A DNA stretch of 64,000 bases from JAFGKK01 sp964521085 (GTDB lineage: Bacteria > Chloroflexota > Anaerolineae > Anaerolineales > RBG-16-64-43). This document shows, in pieces, positions 25,104-32,734 of the stretch (position 1 is its first letter; each line of letters starts with the position of its first letter). The stretch covers positions 33,242-97,241 of the forward strand of contig CAZFPL010000008.1 of assembly GCA_964521085.1 (NCBI GenBank). The letters are read 5' to 3'. Made by a program: the position numbers and the translations under genes. Below the pieces are notes generated by a model. That model had not been told where the DNA came from. It saw only the letters and a list, made by a program, of their open reading frames with translations, and did no database searches.

Positions 25104-26237
25104 GTGGATTCCCTTGAGAAGCTGAAGGCGGTTTCCCAGGCGGCGCGCGTGGAAGATCCCGAGGAAAGCAGGCGAGAACCCGGCCCTCTCACGTGCGATA
25201 ACCTTCCCATCTACAACGCCGTCGTCTCCGGCGGAAAACACATCCGGCTCCTCAAATCCCTAATCACCTCCGTTTGCGAGAATAATTGTGCGTATTGCGG
25301 CATCCGCTGGGCGAAGGACTCGCGGCGGGTGACCTTCACTCCGGATGAAATGGCCGACTTATTTTTACAGCTCCACCGGATCGGTGCGTGCGAGGGTTTG
25401 TTTCTCAGTTCGGGAATCTCCGGCGGCGGGATTCGCACCCAGGATAAACTCATCGCCGCGGCCGAGATCATCCGCGGCAGGGGGTATCAAGGCTACCTGC
25501 ATCTGAAAATCATGCCCGGCGTGGAACGGGACCAGGTTGAACAGGCGATGCGCCTGGCAAGCAGGGTATCGATCAACCTGGAGGCACCCACGGCCGAGTG
25601 CCTGGCGGCAATCGCGCCGAAGAAAAATTCGGATGTCCTGTTTGAACCTCTGCGCTGGATCGAGGAAATCCGGAAATCCAAGGAACCACAGGATACGTGG
25701 AACGGCCGCTGGCCTTCTTCGAGTACGCAATTCGTGGTGGGTGCGGCGGGAGAAACGGACCGCGATCTGCTGCGCATGGCGGAACGCCTGCGCCGCGAGG
25801 CGGGATTGGCCCGCATCCACTATTCCACCTTCGATCCCGCCGAGGGGACGCCGCTCGAGGATGCACCGCCGGAAAATCCGATCCGCAGTTTCCGCCTCTA
25901 TCAGGCGGATTTTCTCATCCGGGATTACGGCTTCGGCGCCGAGGAGTTGCTGGAGGGCAGAGACCGTCTGCCATTAAACATCGACCCGAAACTGGAATAT
26001 GCGCGGGTACATTTAAAGGAAGCGCCGATCGAAGTGAATCAGGCGGAAAGGCATCAGTTGCTGCGGATTCCCGGTGTCGGGCCGCAGACCGTAAGGCGGA
26101 TCCTCGATGCCCGACGGAAGGGCTCCCGGATCCGCTCGGTCGAAGATTTAAAATGCCTGGGGGTGAACACCCGGCGGGCGTCGGATTTTATGCTGGTCAA
26201 CGGAAGGAAAATCAATACACAAATGCGGTTGTTCTAG
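25104..26237 (+). CDS. Radical SAM protein with C-terminal helix-hairpin-helix (putative DNA modification/repair type)
   Basis: The 377-residue protein has a radical SAM core with the 4Fe-4S motif CENNCAYC near residue 57 and GLFLSSGISGGGIRTQDK and IHYSTFDPAEGTPLED as later barrel segments. A C-terminal HhH DNA-binding motif reads LLRIPGVGPQTVRRILDARRKGS. The layout matches the family annotated as putative DNA modification/repair radical SAM protein, usually found beside a uracil-DNA-glycosylase-like partner. That partner is absent here, as the next genes are pst. The GTG at 25104 gives the family N-terminus (DSLEKLKA) and sits directly at the predicted transcription start. The reaction is unknown. 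Confidence 0.82.
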   Translation: MDSLEKLKAVSQAARVEDPEESRREPGPLTCDNLPIYNAVVSGGKHIRLLKSLITSVCENNCAYCGIRWAKDSRRVTFTPDEMADLFLQLHRIGACEGLFLSSGISGGGIRTQDKLIAAAEIIRGRGYQGYLHLKIMPGVERDQVEQAMRLASRVSINLEAPTAECLAAIAPKKNSDVLFEPLRWIEEIRKSKEPQDTWNGRWPSSSTQFVVGAAGETDRDLLRMAERLRREAGLARIHYSTFDPAEGTPLEDAPPENPIRSFRLYQADFLIRDYGFGAEELLEGRDRLPLNIDPKLEYARVHLKEAPIEVNQAERHQLLRIPGVGPQTVRRILDARRKGSRIRSVEDLKCLGVNTRRASDFMLVNGRKINTQMRLF

Positions 26238-26290
26238 AGCGTCGACGCTATGAAAATAATCCGTTCGAGAGGCAAATCCAAGAAGTAAAA

Positions 26291-26354
26291 CCACAAAGAC
26301 ACCCAGACTCGAAGAAATCCGGAAGAATTACTTCGTGGCTTGGTGTCTTTGTGG
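26291..26354. repeat. Inverted repeat between convergent genes
   Basis: CCACAAAGACACC (26291-26303) and GGTGTCTTTGTGG (26342-26354) are perfect 13-bp inverted arms around a 38-base spacer containing further GAAG/CTTC pairing. It resembles widespread intergenic palindromic repeats of the CACAAAGACACC type. Lying between the radical SAM gene and pstB, it could form a bidirectional transcription stop. Confidence 0.6.
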
Positions 26355-26428
26355 GTTATATTATTTGATAATTTGCGCAAGGAGTATTTTAGACGAGGAA
26401 TAAAATTTTTATATTCACAGGAAACGGC

Positions 26429-27202
26429 TTATCCGAACCGGCCGGTGACGTAATCCTCGGTTCGCTTTACCTTCGGCGCGATAAACAAGTTTTTCCCTTC
26501 ACCCCATTCGACCAACTCACCTTGATAAAAAAAGCCAGCCCAATCGGCCAGACGAGCCGCCTGCTGGACGCTATGCGGGACGATGATAATCGTATATTTT
26601 TTCTTGATCGATTGAAGCGAATCTTCCACCTTGGCCGTCGAAATCGGATCCAAGCCGGATGTCGGTTCGTCCATCAGGATAACTTCCGGCTGCTGGGCGA
26701 GCACTCGGGCCAGGCACAACCGTTGCTGTTGGCCTCCCGAGATTGCATAAGCCGGTTCATCCAGCCGGTCCTTCATCTCCTCCCACAACGCGGCCGCCTG
26801 CAAGCCCTCCTCGACCGCCCGGTCGAGGTTCCGGCGGCGCCGTTCACCCGCCAGTTCCAGCCCGTAGGTCATATTTTCACGGATGGTCATCGGCAGAGGC
26901 ACCGGCTGCGCGAATACCATCCCTACGCGCCGGCGAAGCGCCACAAGATCCACAGTAGGAGAGAGGATATCTTCCCCTTCCAGGAGGACTTTTCCCGAAT
27001 ACCGAGTTCCTTCCACCAGATCGTTCAACCGGTTGAAGGTCCGCAGCAACGTACTCTTCCCGCCCCCGGCGGGTCCGAAAAGCACTGTGATGGCGTTGCG
27101 CGGGATTTGCAGGCAAATGTTGCGCAGGGATTCGGTCCCATCCGGATATTGCACCGATAATTTTTCGACGAAGAACTTTGGATTCTGAACCGGGCTTACC
27201 AT
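26429..27202 (-). CDS. pstB: Phosphate ABC transporter ATP-binding protein
   Basis: The 257-residue ATPase energises high-affinity phosphate uptake. The Walker A is slightly unusual (FGPAGGGKSTLL instead of GPSGCGKST) near residue 42. The PstB-like LNDLVEGTRYSGKVLLEGEDI follows, then VGMVFAQPVPLPMTI for the Q-loop, AISGGQQQRLCLARVL as signature and PEVILMDEPTSGLDP as Walker B. The switch His is in IIVPHSVQQAARLAD. Its start overlaps the pstA stop by a few bases. It is the last gene of the minus-strand operon pstS-pstC-pstA-pstB. No phoU is present. A second pstB lies divergently at 29887, and the two proteins are clearly different. Confidence 0.9.
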   Translation of the reverse strand: MVSPVQNPKFFVEKLSVQYPDGTESLRNICLQIPRNAITVLFGPAGGGKSTLLRTFNRLNDLVEGTRYSGKVLLEGEDILSPTVDLVALRRRVGMVFAQPVPLPMTIRENMTYGLELAGERRRRNLDRAVEEGLQAAALWEEMKDRLDEPAYAISGGQQQRLCLARVLAQQPEVILMDEPTSGLDPISTAKVEDSLQSIKKKYTIIIVPHSVQQAARLADWAGFFYQGELVEWGEGKNLFIAPKVKRTEDYVTGRFG

Positions 27203-28047
27203 TGCCGCCTCCGCCGGAAGTAACTGCGGATGAGTGTGGCAACCAGGTTCATGGCCAGGACGAAGATCAGCAGCACCAGCGCGGTGCCGTATTGAATCTG
27301 CACCGGCATCCCCGGCACCTGAGTCGAGATAACGAATAAATGATAGGGCAGGGCCATCGTCTCGTCGAAAATCGATTGCGGCAGATGCGGCAGGAAGAAG
27401 GAAGCACCGGTGAAAAGGATCGGCGCGGTCTCGCCCGCCGCGCGCTCCAGGCCGAGGATGACCCCGGTCAGGATGCCCGGCAGGGCCTGCGGGAGGACGA
27501 CCCGTTGGATGGTTTGCCAGCGCGTGCCGCCCATGCTGATGCTCACCACCCGAAACGATTGCGGCACCGCCCGCAGTGCTTCCTCCGCGGTGGAAATGAT
27601 CACCGGCACGGTCATGATCGCAAGCGTCAGGCAGGAGGCGAGGATTGAGGACCCGAGGCCCAGGAAAAGGACGAACAGCGCCAGGCCGAACAATCCGTAA
27701 ACCACCGACGGGATCCCCGCCAGGTTGACGATCGCGATCCGGATGGTACGGGTGAAGGCTGAATCCGGCGCGTACTCCGAAAGGTAGATCGCCGCCAGCA
27801 AGCCGATCGGAACAGCAATCACGGCGGTGCCGAGGGTAAGGTACAGTGTCCCGACGATGGCGGGCCAGATGCCGCCTTCGCGCATCCCGCTACTGGGCAT
27901 CGAGAATAAGAATTCCCAGGAGAGCGCGGGGAATCCGTTCCAGAAGATGTAGGCGATGATCGCAAGAATCGCCAGGACCGTGACCGCCATAATAGCGGTT
28001 AAAAAGGCGAAAGCGATCCGCTGGGTGACGATCCGGGAGAGTCGCAT
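27196..28047 (-). CDS. pstA: Phosphate ABC transporter permease PstA
   Basis: The 283-residue membrane protein has about six membrane segments and PstA features: AIIAYIFWNGFPALSWEFLFSMPSSGMREGGIWPAIVGT near the N-terminus, then IPIGLLAAIYLSEY and GIPSVVYGLFGLALF. The EAA loop is RAVPQSFRVVSISMGGTRWQTIQRVVLPQALPGI. The open frame extends in the same phase to 28884 as a shadow over pstC. The true start is the ATG at 28047, overlapping the pstC stop by one base (TGATG). It overlaps pstB at the other end, so translation is coupled. Confidence 0.92.
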   Translation of the reverse strand: MRLSRIVTQRIAFAFLTAIMAVTVLAILAIIAYIFWNGFPALSWEFLFSMPSSGMREGGIWPAIVGTLYLTLGTAVIAVPIGLLAAIYLSEYAPDSAFTRTIRIAIVNLAGIPSVVYGLFGLALFVLFLGLGSSILASCLTLAIMTVPVIISTAEEALRAVPQSFRVVSISMGGTRWQTIQRVVLPQALPGILTGVILGLERAAGETAPILFTGASFFLPHLPQSIFDETMALPYHLFVISTQVPGMPVQIQYGTALVLLIFVLAMNLVATLIRSYFRRRRQW

Positions 28048-28937
28048 CAGGACAGCATCCGTTCGGCGCGCTTCTTTGCGCGGAAGAGCATGCTCGAGGC
28101 GATGACGTTCACCAGGAAGGAGATAAGGAACAGGATGATGGCGATCAGGAACAGAACCTGGTAATGGGTGCTGCCGCTGGCCACTTCTCCCATTTCCGCC
28201 GCGATGGTGGCGGTCATCGTGCGGACCGGGAAGAAGAGCCCGTCCAAGCGGATCTGGGGTGCGTTCCCGGTGACCATCATCACCGCCATGGTCTCCCCGA
28301 TCGCCCGCCCGAGTCCGAGCATGACCGCGGTCAGCACGCCGGACCGTGCGGCGGGAAGCGTGACGCGCCAGACCGTCTGCCATTTGGTCGCGCCGAGGGC
28401 GAGAGCTCCGTCGCGGTAGCTTTTCGGGACGCAGTCGAACGCATCTTCCGCGACCGAGACGATTGTCGGCAGCGCCATCGCCGCCAGCAGGATCGATCCG
28501 GTAAGTGCGGTTAATCCGGTAGGAAGGTTGAGTGTTGTGCGGATCAGCGGCGCCAGCACCAGGAATCCGAGGAAACCCAGAACCACCGAGGGCAGGCCGG
28601 CGAGGATTTCCACGAACGGCTTGAGCAGTTCGCGCATCCAGCGGGGAGCCACCTCGGCGATGAACACGGCAGTTGCGATTCCAAAGGGGATGGAGATGAC
28701 CGCCGCACCGACGGTGACCATAAGCGATCCGAACAGCAGCGGCAGAAGGCTGTACATGCCCTCGATCGGGTACCAGCGCGGCCCGATCAGAGATGCCGGA
28801 GACGCGTTGAACAGCGCCGGCAGCCCCGCCTGAAGCAGGAATATGAAGATCGCGGCGACGAACAACACGGCCGAATAGCCGCAAACCCGGATCAGGAATT
28901 GGATGACAGCTTCGAATGATCTTCGGTATTTCGCCAT
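28047..28937 (-). CDS. pstC: Phosphate ABC transporter permease PstC
   Basis: The 296-residue membrane protein partners PstA. It shows SLIGPRWYPIEGMYSLLPLLFGSLMVT, IPFGIATAVFIAEVAP, GLPSVVLGFLGFLVLAPLI, and the EAA loop DCVPKSYRDGALALGATKWQTVWRVTLPAARSGV followed by GLGRAIGETMAVMMVTGN, all as expected for PstC. Lengths and order (S-C-A-B) are canonical. The gene begins 19 bases after pstS. The ATG at 28937 is preceded by GGCGGAA. Confidence 0.93.
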   Translation of the reverse strand: MAKYRRSFEAVIQFLIRVCGYSAVLFVAAIFIFLLQAGLPALFNASPASLIGPRWYPIEGMYSLLPLLFGSLMVTVGAAVISIPFGIATAVFIAEVAPRWMRELLKPFVEILAGLPSVVLGFLGFLVLAPLIRTTLNLPTGLTALTGSILLAAMALPTIVSVAEDAFDCVPKSYRDGALALGATKWQTVWRVTLPAARSGVLTAVMLGLGRAIGETMAVMMVTGNAPQIRLDGLFFPVRTMTATIAAEMGEVASGSTHYQVLFLIAIILFLISFLVNVIASSMLFRAKKRAERMLS

Positions 28938-28956
28938 GGATTCCGCCGTTACAGGA

Positions 28957-29826
28957 TCAGGCTAACGGAACGAAGCCTAGGTCCGCTACAATTTTCTGCC
29001 CCTCTGCGCTCAGGATCCAATCTATATACTCCTTCACCCAGCCGGTTGGTTCTCCGTCGGTGTACATGTAGAGATCCCGCGAGATGGGATAGGTCCCGTC
29101 CAGGGCCGTTTCTTTGCTCGGTTCGACAAACGGGCCGGCGGGATCTTTCGCCAGCCGGATCATCTTCACGGCTGATGTGATGTACCCGAGTCCGTCGTAT
29201 CCGATGGCGTTGCGATTCTGACTCACCTCGGACGTGATTCCCTCCGAGGAAGGGAGCAGCAGCGTATCGGCGGCAAAGATGGTCTTATCCTTAGAATTTC
29301 CCAGCCGGATGACGGATTCGAGGAAAAAAACGTGGGTTCCGGAATTGACTTCGCGCGAGACTCTAACGATCGGCCGGTCCTCCCCGCCCAGCTCCTTCCA
29401 ATTGGTGATTTTCCCCGAGAAAATGTTGGAAACCTGCTGCAGGGTGAGGTGTTCGACGGGATTACCGGGATTCACGATGACGGCGATGGCATCCCGGGCG
29501 ACGATAATTTCCTTCGGATGGACGCCGTTTTTATTTGCAGTTTCAATTTCCGCCGCCTTCATGGCGCGCGACGCATTGGCGATCTGGATCGTCTTATCGG
29601 TCAGGGCCGTGATCCCTACACCGCTGCCGCCGCCGGAGACGGAAATCGAGACCGATGGATCCACATCGGCGTACGCTTCCGCCCAGGCCAAGGCCAAGTT
29701 GACCATGGTGTCGGATCCGCGGTTTACGATTACTTTGTTGGTAGAATTCCCGGAGGAGTTGGACGGAGAACAGGCGGAAATCGCAAGGCAGAGGATCACC
29801 GGAACCCACTTAACCACCCGTCGCAT
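28957..29826 (-). CDS. pstS: Phosphate-binding lipoprotein PstS
   Basis: The 289-residue lipoprotein (LCLAISAC lipobox) is the substrate-binding component. Phosphate-site segments are visible: NRGSDTMVNLALAW near residue 33, ISVSGGGSGVGITALTDKTIQIANASRAMK near residue 60, and REVNSGTHVFFLESVI. The C-terminal ending WILSAEGQKIVADLGFVPL is typical. The ATG at 29826 has no Shine-Dalgarno. A TACAAT at 29833-29838 on the minus strand ends six bases before it, so transcription is expected to begin exactly at the ATG. Divergent pstB2 shows the same arrangement 60 bases away. Confidence 0.93.
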   Translation of the reverse strand: MRRVVKWVPVILCLAISACSPSNSSGNSTNKVIVNRGSDTMVNLALAWAEAYADVDPSVSISVSGGGSGVGITALTDKTIQIANASRAMKAAEIETANKNGVHPKEIIVARDAIAVIVNPGNPVEHLTLQQVSNIFSGKITNWKELGGEDRPIVRVSREVNSGTHVFFLESVIRLGNSKDKTIFAADTLLLPSSEGITSEVSQNRNAIGYDGLGYITSAVKMIRLAKDPAGPFVEPSKETALDGTYPISRDLYMYTDGEPTGWVKEYIDWILSAEGQKIVADLGFVPLA

Positions 29827-29832
29827 ACCCCA

Positions 29833-29880
29833 ATTGTAACAGAAGACACGGCCAGGAACGACTGAAAACTAGGGTAGAAT
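29833..29880. promoter_or_regulatory. Divergent pst promoters, both leaderless in layout
   Basis: On the minus strand TACAAT (29838-29833) ends six bases before the pstS ATG. On the plus strand TAGAAT (29875-29880) ends six bases before the pstB2 ATG at 29887. In both, the first base of the start codon falls at the expected +1. Neither gene has a Shine-Dalgarno. No Pho-box repeat could be recognised with confidence in the 60-base interval. Confidence 0.6.
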
Positions 29881-29886
29881 TGAGTT

Positions 29887-30651
29887 ATGCCTCAGGCTGA
29901 TCTTAAATTCCGAATCGACGATTTGGATTTTTACTACGGTGCGTTTAGGGCTCTCGAAAACATCTCGATGGAGATCGCCGAACGGGAAATCACCGCGCTC
30001 ATCGGCCCCTCCGGTTGCGGGAAAAGCACCTTCCTGCGCTGCCTGAACCGCATGAACGATACCATCCCGGAATCCAGGGTGGAAGGTAAAGTCCTCCTGG
30101 ATGGCGAGGACATCTATTCTCCCGATCTGGATGTGGCGGTTTTGCGCCGCCGGGTGGGAATGGTGTTCCAGAAACCCAATCCGTTCCCCCAATCGATCTT
30201 CGATAATGTGGCCTTCGGCCCCCGGGTGCTGGGGCTCGATCATTCCACCAACCTTTCCGAACGGGTGGAACAGTCGCTGCGGCGGGCGGCCTTGTGGGAG
30301 GATGTGAAGGACCAGCTGCGGGAATCCGCACTGGGCCTCTCGCTTGGCCAGCAGCAGCGGCTGTGCATCGCCCGGGTCCTGGCCGTGGAACCGGAAGTCA
30401 TCCTGATGGACGAACCCTGTTCGGCGCTGGATCCGATCGCCACCATGCGGATCGAGGAACTCATGCACGAATTGGCGTCCGATTTCACAATCGTGATCGT
30501 GACCCACAACATGCAGCAGGCAGCCAGGGTTTCAAATAAAACAGGCCTTTTTTGGCTGGGTAAGTTGGTCGAATTCGACGATACCAAGAAAATCTTCACC
30601 CGCCCCGAGAACAAGCAGACCGAGGATTACGTCACCGGGAGGCTGGGGTAG
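29887..30651 (+). CDS. Second PstB-type phosphate ABC ATP-binding protein
   Basis: The 254-residue ATPase is PstB-like throughout: FYYGAFRALENISMEI, Walker A GPSGCGKSTFLRCLNRMND near residue 39, VLLDGEDIYSPDLDVAVLRRRVGMVFQKPNPFPQSIFDNV, and Walker B PEVILMDEPCSALDPIATMRIEEL, with switch His in VTHNMQQAARVSN. The ABC signature is changed to LSLGQQQRLC, where PstB normally has LSGGQQQRLC. It is transcribed away from the pstSCAB operon from a shared 60-base interval. It may be an alternative motor for the same permeases or serve a second Pst system elsewhere. Which of the two ATPases is used under which condition cannot be read from sequence. Confidence 0.88.
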   Translation: MPQADLKFRIDDLDFYYGAFRALENISMEIAEREITALIGPSGCGKSTFLRCLNRMNDTIPESRVEGKVLLDGEDIYSPDLDVAVLRRRVGMVFQKPNPFPQSIFDNVAFGPRVLGLDHSTNLSERVEQSLRRAALWEDVKDQLRESALGLSLGQQQRLCIARVLAVEPEVILMDEPCSALDPIATMRIEELMHELASDFTIVIVTHNMQQAARVSNKTGLFWLGKLVEFDDTKKIFTRPENKQTEDYVTGRLG

Positions 30652-30656
30652 AAGCG

Positions 30657-30692
30657 TTCCCGCCGCAGCGGGAAAGAGGAACCCCCTTTTTT
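30657..30692 (+). terminator. Possible terminator after second pstB
   Basis: TTCCCGC (30657-30663) and GCGGGAA (30668-30674) form a 7-bp stem with a CGCA loop just after the stop. A six-T run follows only after 12 more bases, so termination efficiency is uncertain. Confidence 0.4.
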
Positions 30693-30739
30693 ACGGTTTT
30701 TATATATACTATTTATACGATTCAAGTAAAGGTAAGCAT

Positions 30740-31183
30740 ATGGCAAACGCGCGGTTATCCTCGCTCGACAATGATTTCTATTCCCGCCTGCTCCGCGAGT
30801 CGGACGATACATTGCACCAGATGGCTCTGGCGGCCTGCCGTTACGCCGTGGAGAAAAGCAAGTTGAAGTATCCGGCGATTCTCGCGGCGCTGAAGGCCAT
30901 GACCGAGAAAAAGCCGCTGAGTCAGGCCGAGCTTGCGGAATTGGGGAAGCTGGTTGCGGCGCTGGATGCCTTCCACATCGGCACCGATATCCGCGACCGG
31001 GATAAGACCGGGAAAACCGATACGCTAAGCGCAAAGGCGGCCATGTTCCAGGCTCGCGCGGCGAACGCCGTGTTCATGGCAACCAATCCGGACCCCTTGT
31101 TTGCGGCGCTCGAGGCGATCTACGAATCGCATTTGGCAACCGGAGACTGGCCCGCTCTGAAAAGTATCCTTACCTCCAAATAA
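30740..31183 (+). CDS. Hypothetical protein, 147 residues, mostly helical
   Basis: I do not recognise this family. The protein is rich in Ala, Leu and Lys and reads as almost entirely alpha-helical. SRLLRESDDTLHQMALAACRYAVEKSKLKYPAILAALKAM is followed by AELGKLVAALDAFHIGTDIRDRDKTG and a C-terminal helical pair. It has no signal peptide or membrane segment. The ATG at 30740 is preceded by AAAGGTAA, and a TATACT about 40 bases upstream could be a -10. Codon use resembles the neighbours. It lies between the second pstB and the structured region at 31236, with no evident link to either. Confidence 0.65.
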   Translation: MANARLSSLDNDFYSRLLRESDDTLHQMALAACRYAVEKSKLKYPAILAALKAMTEKKPLSQAELAELGKLVAALDAFHIGTDIRDRDKTGKTDTLSAKAAMFQARAANAVFMATNPDPLFAALEAIYESHLATGDWPALKSILTSK

Positions 31184-31235
31184 GGGTTAAATACCAAAAC
31201 ACAGATGCGCAAGGGCGCCAAGACCACCCCGGTTG

Positions 31236-31303
31236 GGTCGGGAAGCGTCGCCATGCCTACCCCCACTGTTTAGAACGGGGGTCGGCTATGACCGCTTGCG
31301 ACC
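31236..31303 (+). ncRNA. Long stem-loop, candidate structured leader RNA
   Basis: The segment folds into one long imperfect hairpin. GGTCG (31236-31240) pairs with CGACC (31299-31303), AAGCG (31243-31247) with CGCTT (31293-31297), CATGCC (31252-31257) with GGC-T-ATG (31284-31290) leaving one bulge, and ACCCCC (31259-31264) with GGGGGT (31277-31282). It has no T-run and lies about 100 bases upstream of the small membrane-protein gene at 31402. It matches no riboswitch class that I can recognise. It may be a cis-regulatory RNA or a palindromic repeat. Further pairing of CTCCC and GGGAG at about 31320-31370 is possible. Confidence 0.4.
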
Positions 31304-31401
31304 TTTCCAGCCAGGCAACTCCCACCTTTGAATTACGCAAATGAAAGTAATTACCTGCTGCGGGAGCTCACCCGCATCTCCACAATTGAGGGATAGGAGG
31401 C

Positions 31402-31647
31402 ATGATGCAACAACTGATGAACCAATTTGAGGGGTCCGGGGATCGGTCAGTTCTGCCTGATCTAGCGGTCAAGGGGTTGATCCTCAGGGGCGGTATTCGA
31501 TTTGCCGAGGTGGCGAGGAATTTGATCGTATGCCTGGTCGCCGGCCTGGTCGCCGTTTTCTATTTCCACCTCCCGGGCGCCGCCGTTGCGGTTTTCTTCG
31601 GGATTCTTGCCCTCAATACCGTGGTGGAGGGGGGATCACTGTGCTGA
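31402..31647 (+). CDS. Small membrane protein, 81 residues
   Basis: This small protein is not a recognised family. An N-terminal hydrophilic part (MNQFEGSGDRSVLPDLAVKG) is followed by two hydrophobic segments, VARNLIVCLVAGLVAVFYF and AAVAVFFGILALNTVV. A strong GATAGGAGGCATG ribosome-binding site supports the start at 31402 (ATGATG, so 31405 is an alternative). The stop overlaps the GTG start of the next gene by several bases, which suggests the two proteins are made together. The structured region upstream lies in its leader. Confidence 0.65.
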   Translation: MMQQLMNQFEGSGDRSVLPDLAVKGLILRGGIRFAEVARNLIVCLVAGLVAVFYFHLPGAAVAVFFGILALNTVVEGGSLC

Positions 31648-32657
31648 GGTTGCGCGCGGTCGCCAACCTCGAACCTGCCGCCGACGGAAATGTCCTCCGA
31701 ACGACGTTCCTCCTTAACGAAAAATACCTTGTTGCAGCGGCCGCGATCAATACGGGAATCAACGCGCTGGCTTTCCTGGGAGTCGCCTTGCTCGGGAAGC
31801 AACTGGTCCTGACGCTTTCCCTGCAGATTGTGAATGCAGAGGTTCCGGAGATAAGCATCCCGTTCCTGTCTTTGATGATCCTCCCTGTCTTATACGTCCT
31901 CGGGAAACTGGTGCTTCATGCGGCCTATTTAATCGCAGCCGGACGAATCGGAATGGATTTGGAAGTCGGAAAAGTCTATCAGCAGATATTGGTCATCCGG
32001 AAATCCGTACCGGCCCTGGAATTTCTCCCTATCGCAATAGCCTTGGCTTGTGTTCTGTGGTTCCTGGGATTGCCGGCCTGGATCGTCGCGATTTTCGGCG
32101 GGGTTCCCCTACTCCTGTTCGTCGTTTCGGTGATCGAGGTCTACCGAATCCAACAGATCCAAATGACCCCGTTGGCTGCGGCATCGCCGGCATCCGCGGA
32201 GAAGGAATTCCAGCCGGGTGAACAGGTGGAAGGCGCTTCTTTCGGATTGATGAACTTGAAGCAGACCGGCAACGCCGTCATGGGCGTGGGAAAGACATCC
32301 GATGCGGAGAATGCAATCGTGCTGACCAACCGCTGCATGGTCTTCATCCAGGTTCCGCTGGCGGGAGGAAACAACATCCTGGGGGCTACGTCGTTCAACT
32401 ATATGAACGTGATGCTCAACCGGCCGCAGTTGATCGCGGAGGGAAAGAAATTGCTGGCCGCGGGCGATCCCCAAAAAATCGTCCAATACACCGAAAAAGC
32501 CTTTTCCTACGAGGATCTGGAAACGGTATCGGTGAAGAATAAAAAATTGGAATTCAGGACCCGGGGCGGAAAGAAATACCAGTACCTGTGCTGGGAAGAG
32601 GATGGGACGATCATGGAGATTATACGAAAATATGCGGGAGACAAAGTAAAAGCGTAG
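31641..32657 (+). CDS. Membrane protein with C-terminal PH-like cytoplasmic domain, unknown function
   Basis: The 338-residue protein has three or four hydrophobic segments in the first 190 residues (AAAAINTGINALAFLGVALLG, ILPVLYVLGKLVLHAAYLIAAG, LEFLPIAIALACVLWFLGLPAWIVAIFGG). A soluble C-terminal half follows with alternating short strands, such as AIVLTNRCMVFIQVP and EDLETVSVKNKKLEFRTRGGKKYQYLCW. That half reads like a bacterial PH-type domain. Translation most likely starts at GTG 31641, preceded by GGAGGGGGGA and overlapping the previous stop. The open frame reaching back to 31530 is in the shadow of that gene. A strong terminator follows at 32697. Function unknown. Confidence 0.65.
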   Translation: MLRLRAVANLEPAADGNVLRTTFLLNEKYLVAAAAINTGINALAFLGVALLGKQLVLTLSLQIVNAEVPEISIPFLSLMILPVLYVLGKLVLHAAYLIAAGRIGMDLEVGKVYQQILVIRKSVPALEFLPIAIALACVLWFLGLPAWIVAIFGGVPLLLFVVSVIEVYRIQQIQMTPLAAASPASAEKEFQPGEQVEGASFGLMNLKQTGNAVMGVGKTSDAENAIVLTNRCMVFIQVPLAGGNNILGATSFNYMNVMLNRPQLIAEGKKLLAAGDPQKIVQYTEKAFSYEDLETVSVKNKKLEFRTRGGKKYQYLCWEEDGTIMEIIRKYAGDKVKA

Positions 32658-32696
32658 AACCCCCCATTCTTATAACTGGTAATCCATCACTCCTCA

Positions 32697-32733
32697 CGGC
32701 ATATCCGGTGATCTCCGGATATGCCGCCTTTTT
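32697..32733 (+). terminator. Intrinsic terminator
   Basis: A perfect 12-bp stem, CGGCATATCCGG (32697-32708) with CCGGATATGCCG (32715-32726), six-base loop, followed by CC and a seven-T run. It ends the unit at 31402-32657 and abuts the stop of the converging kinase gene at 32735. Confidence 0.9.
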
Positions 32734-32734
32734 T

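Noticed and set aside
27196..28884. A single 562-residue protein spanning pstA and part of pstC
   Set aside because: The upstream 279 codons are out of frame with pstC and read as nonsense. The true PstA N-terminus starts at 28047 in a TGATG overlap.
31186..31400. Known riboswitch class (c-di-GMP, ydaO, Mg, THF, ZTP) in the leader of 31402
   Set aside because: None of the conserved cores of these classes could be found. Only the long hairpin is supported.
31530..31640. N-terminal extension of the PH-like membrane protein
   Set aside because: These codons are the Arg/Gly/Pro-rich shadow of the 81-residue gene in another frame. The GTG at 31641 has its own ribosome-binding site.
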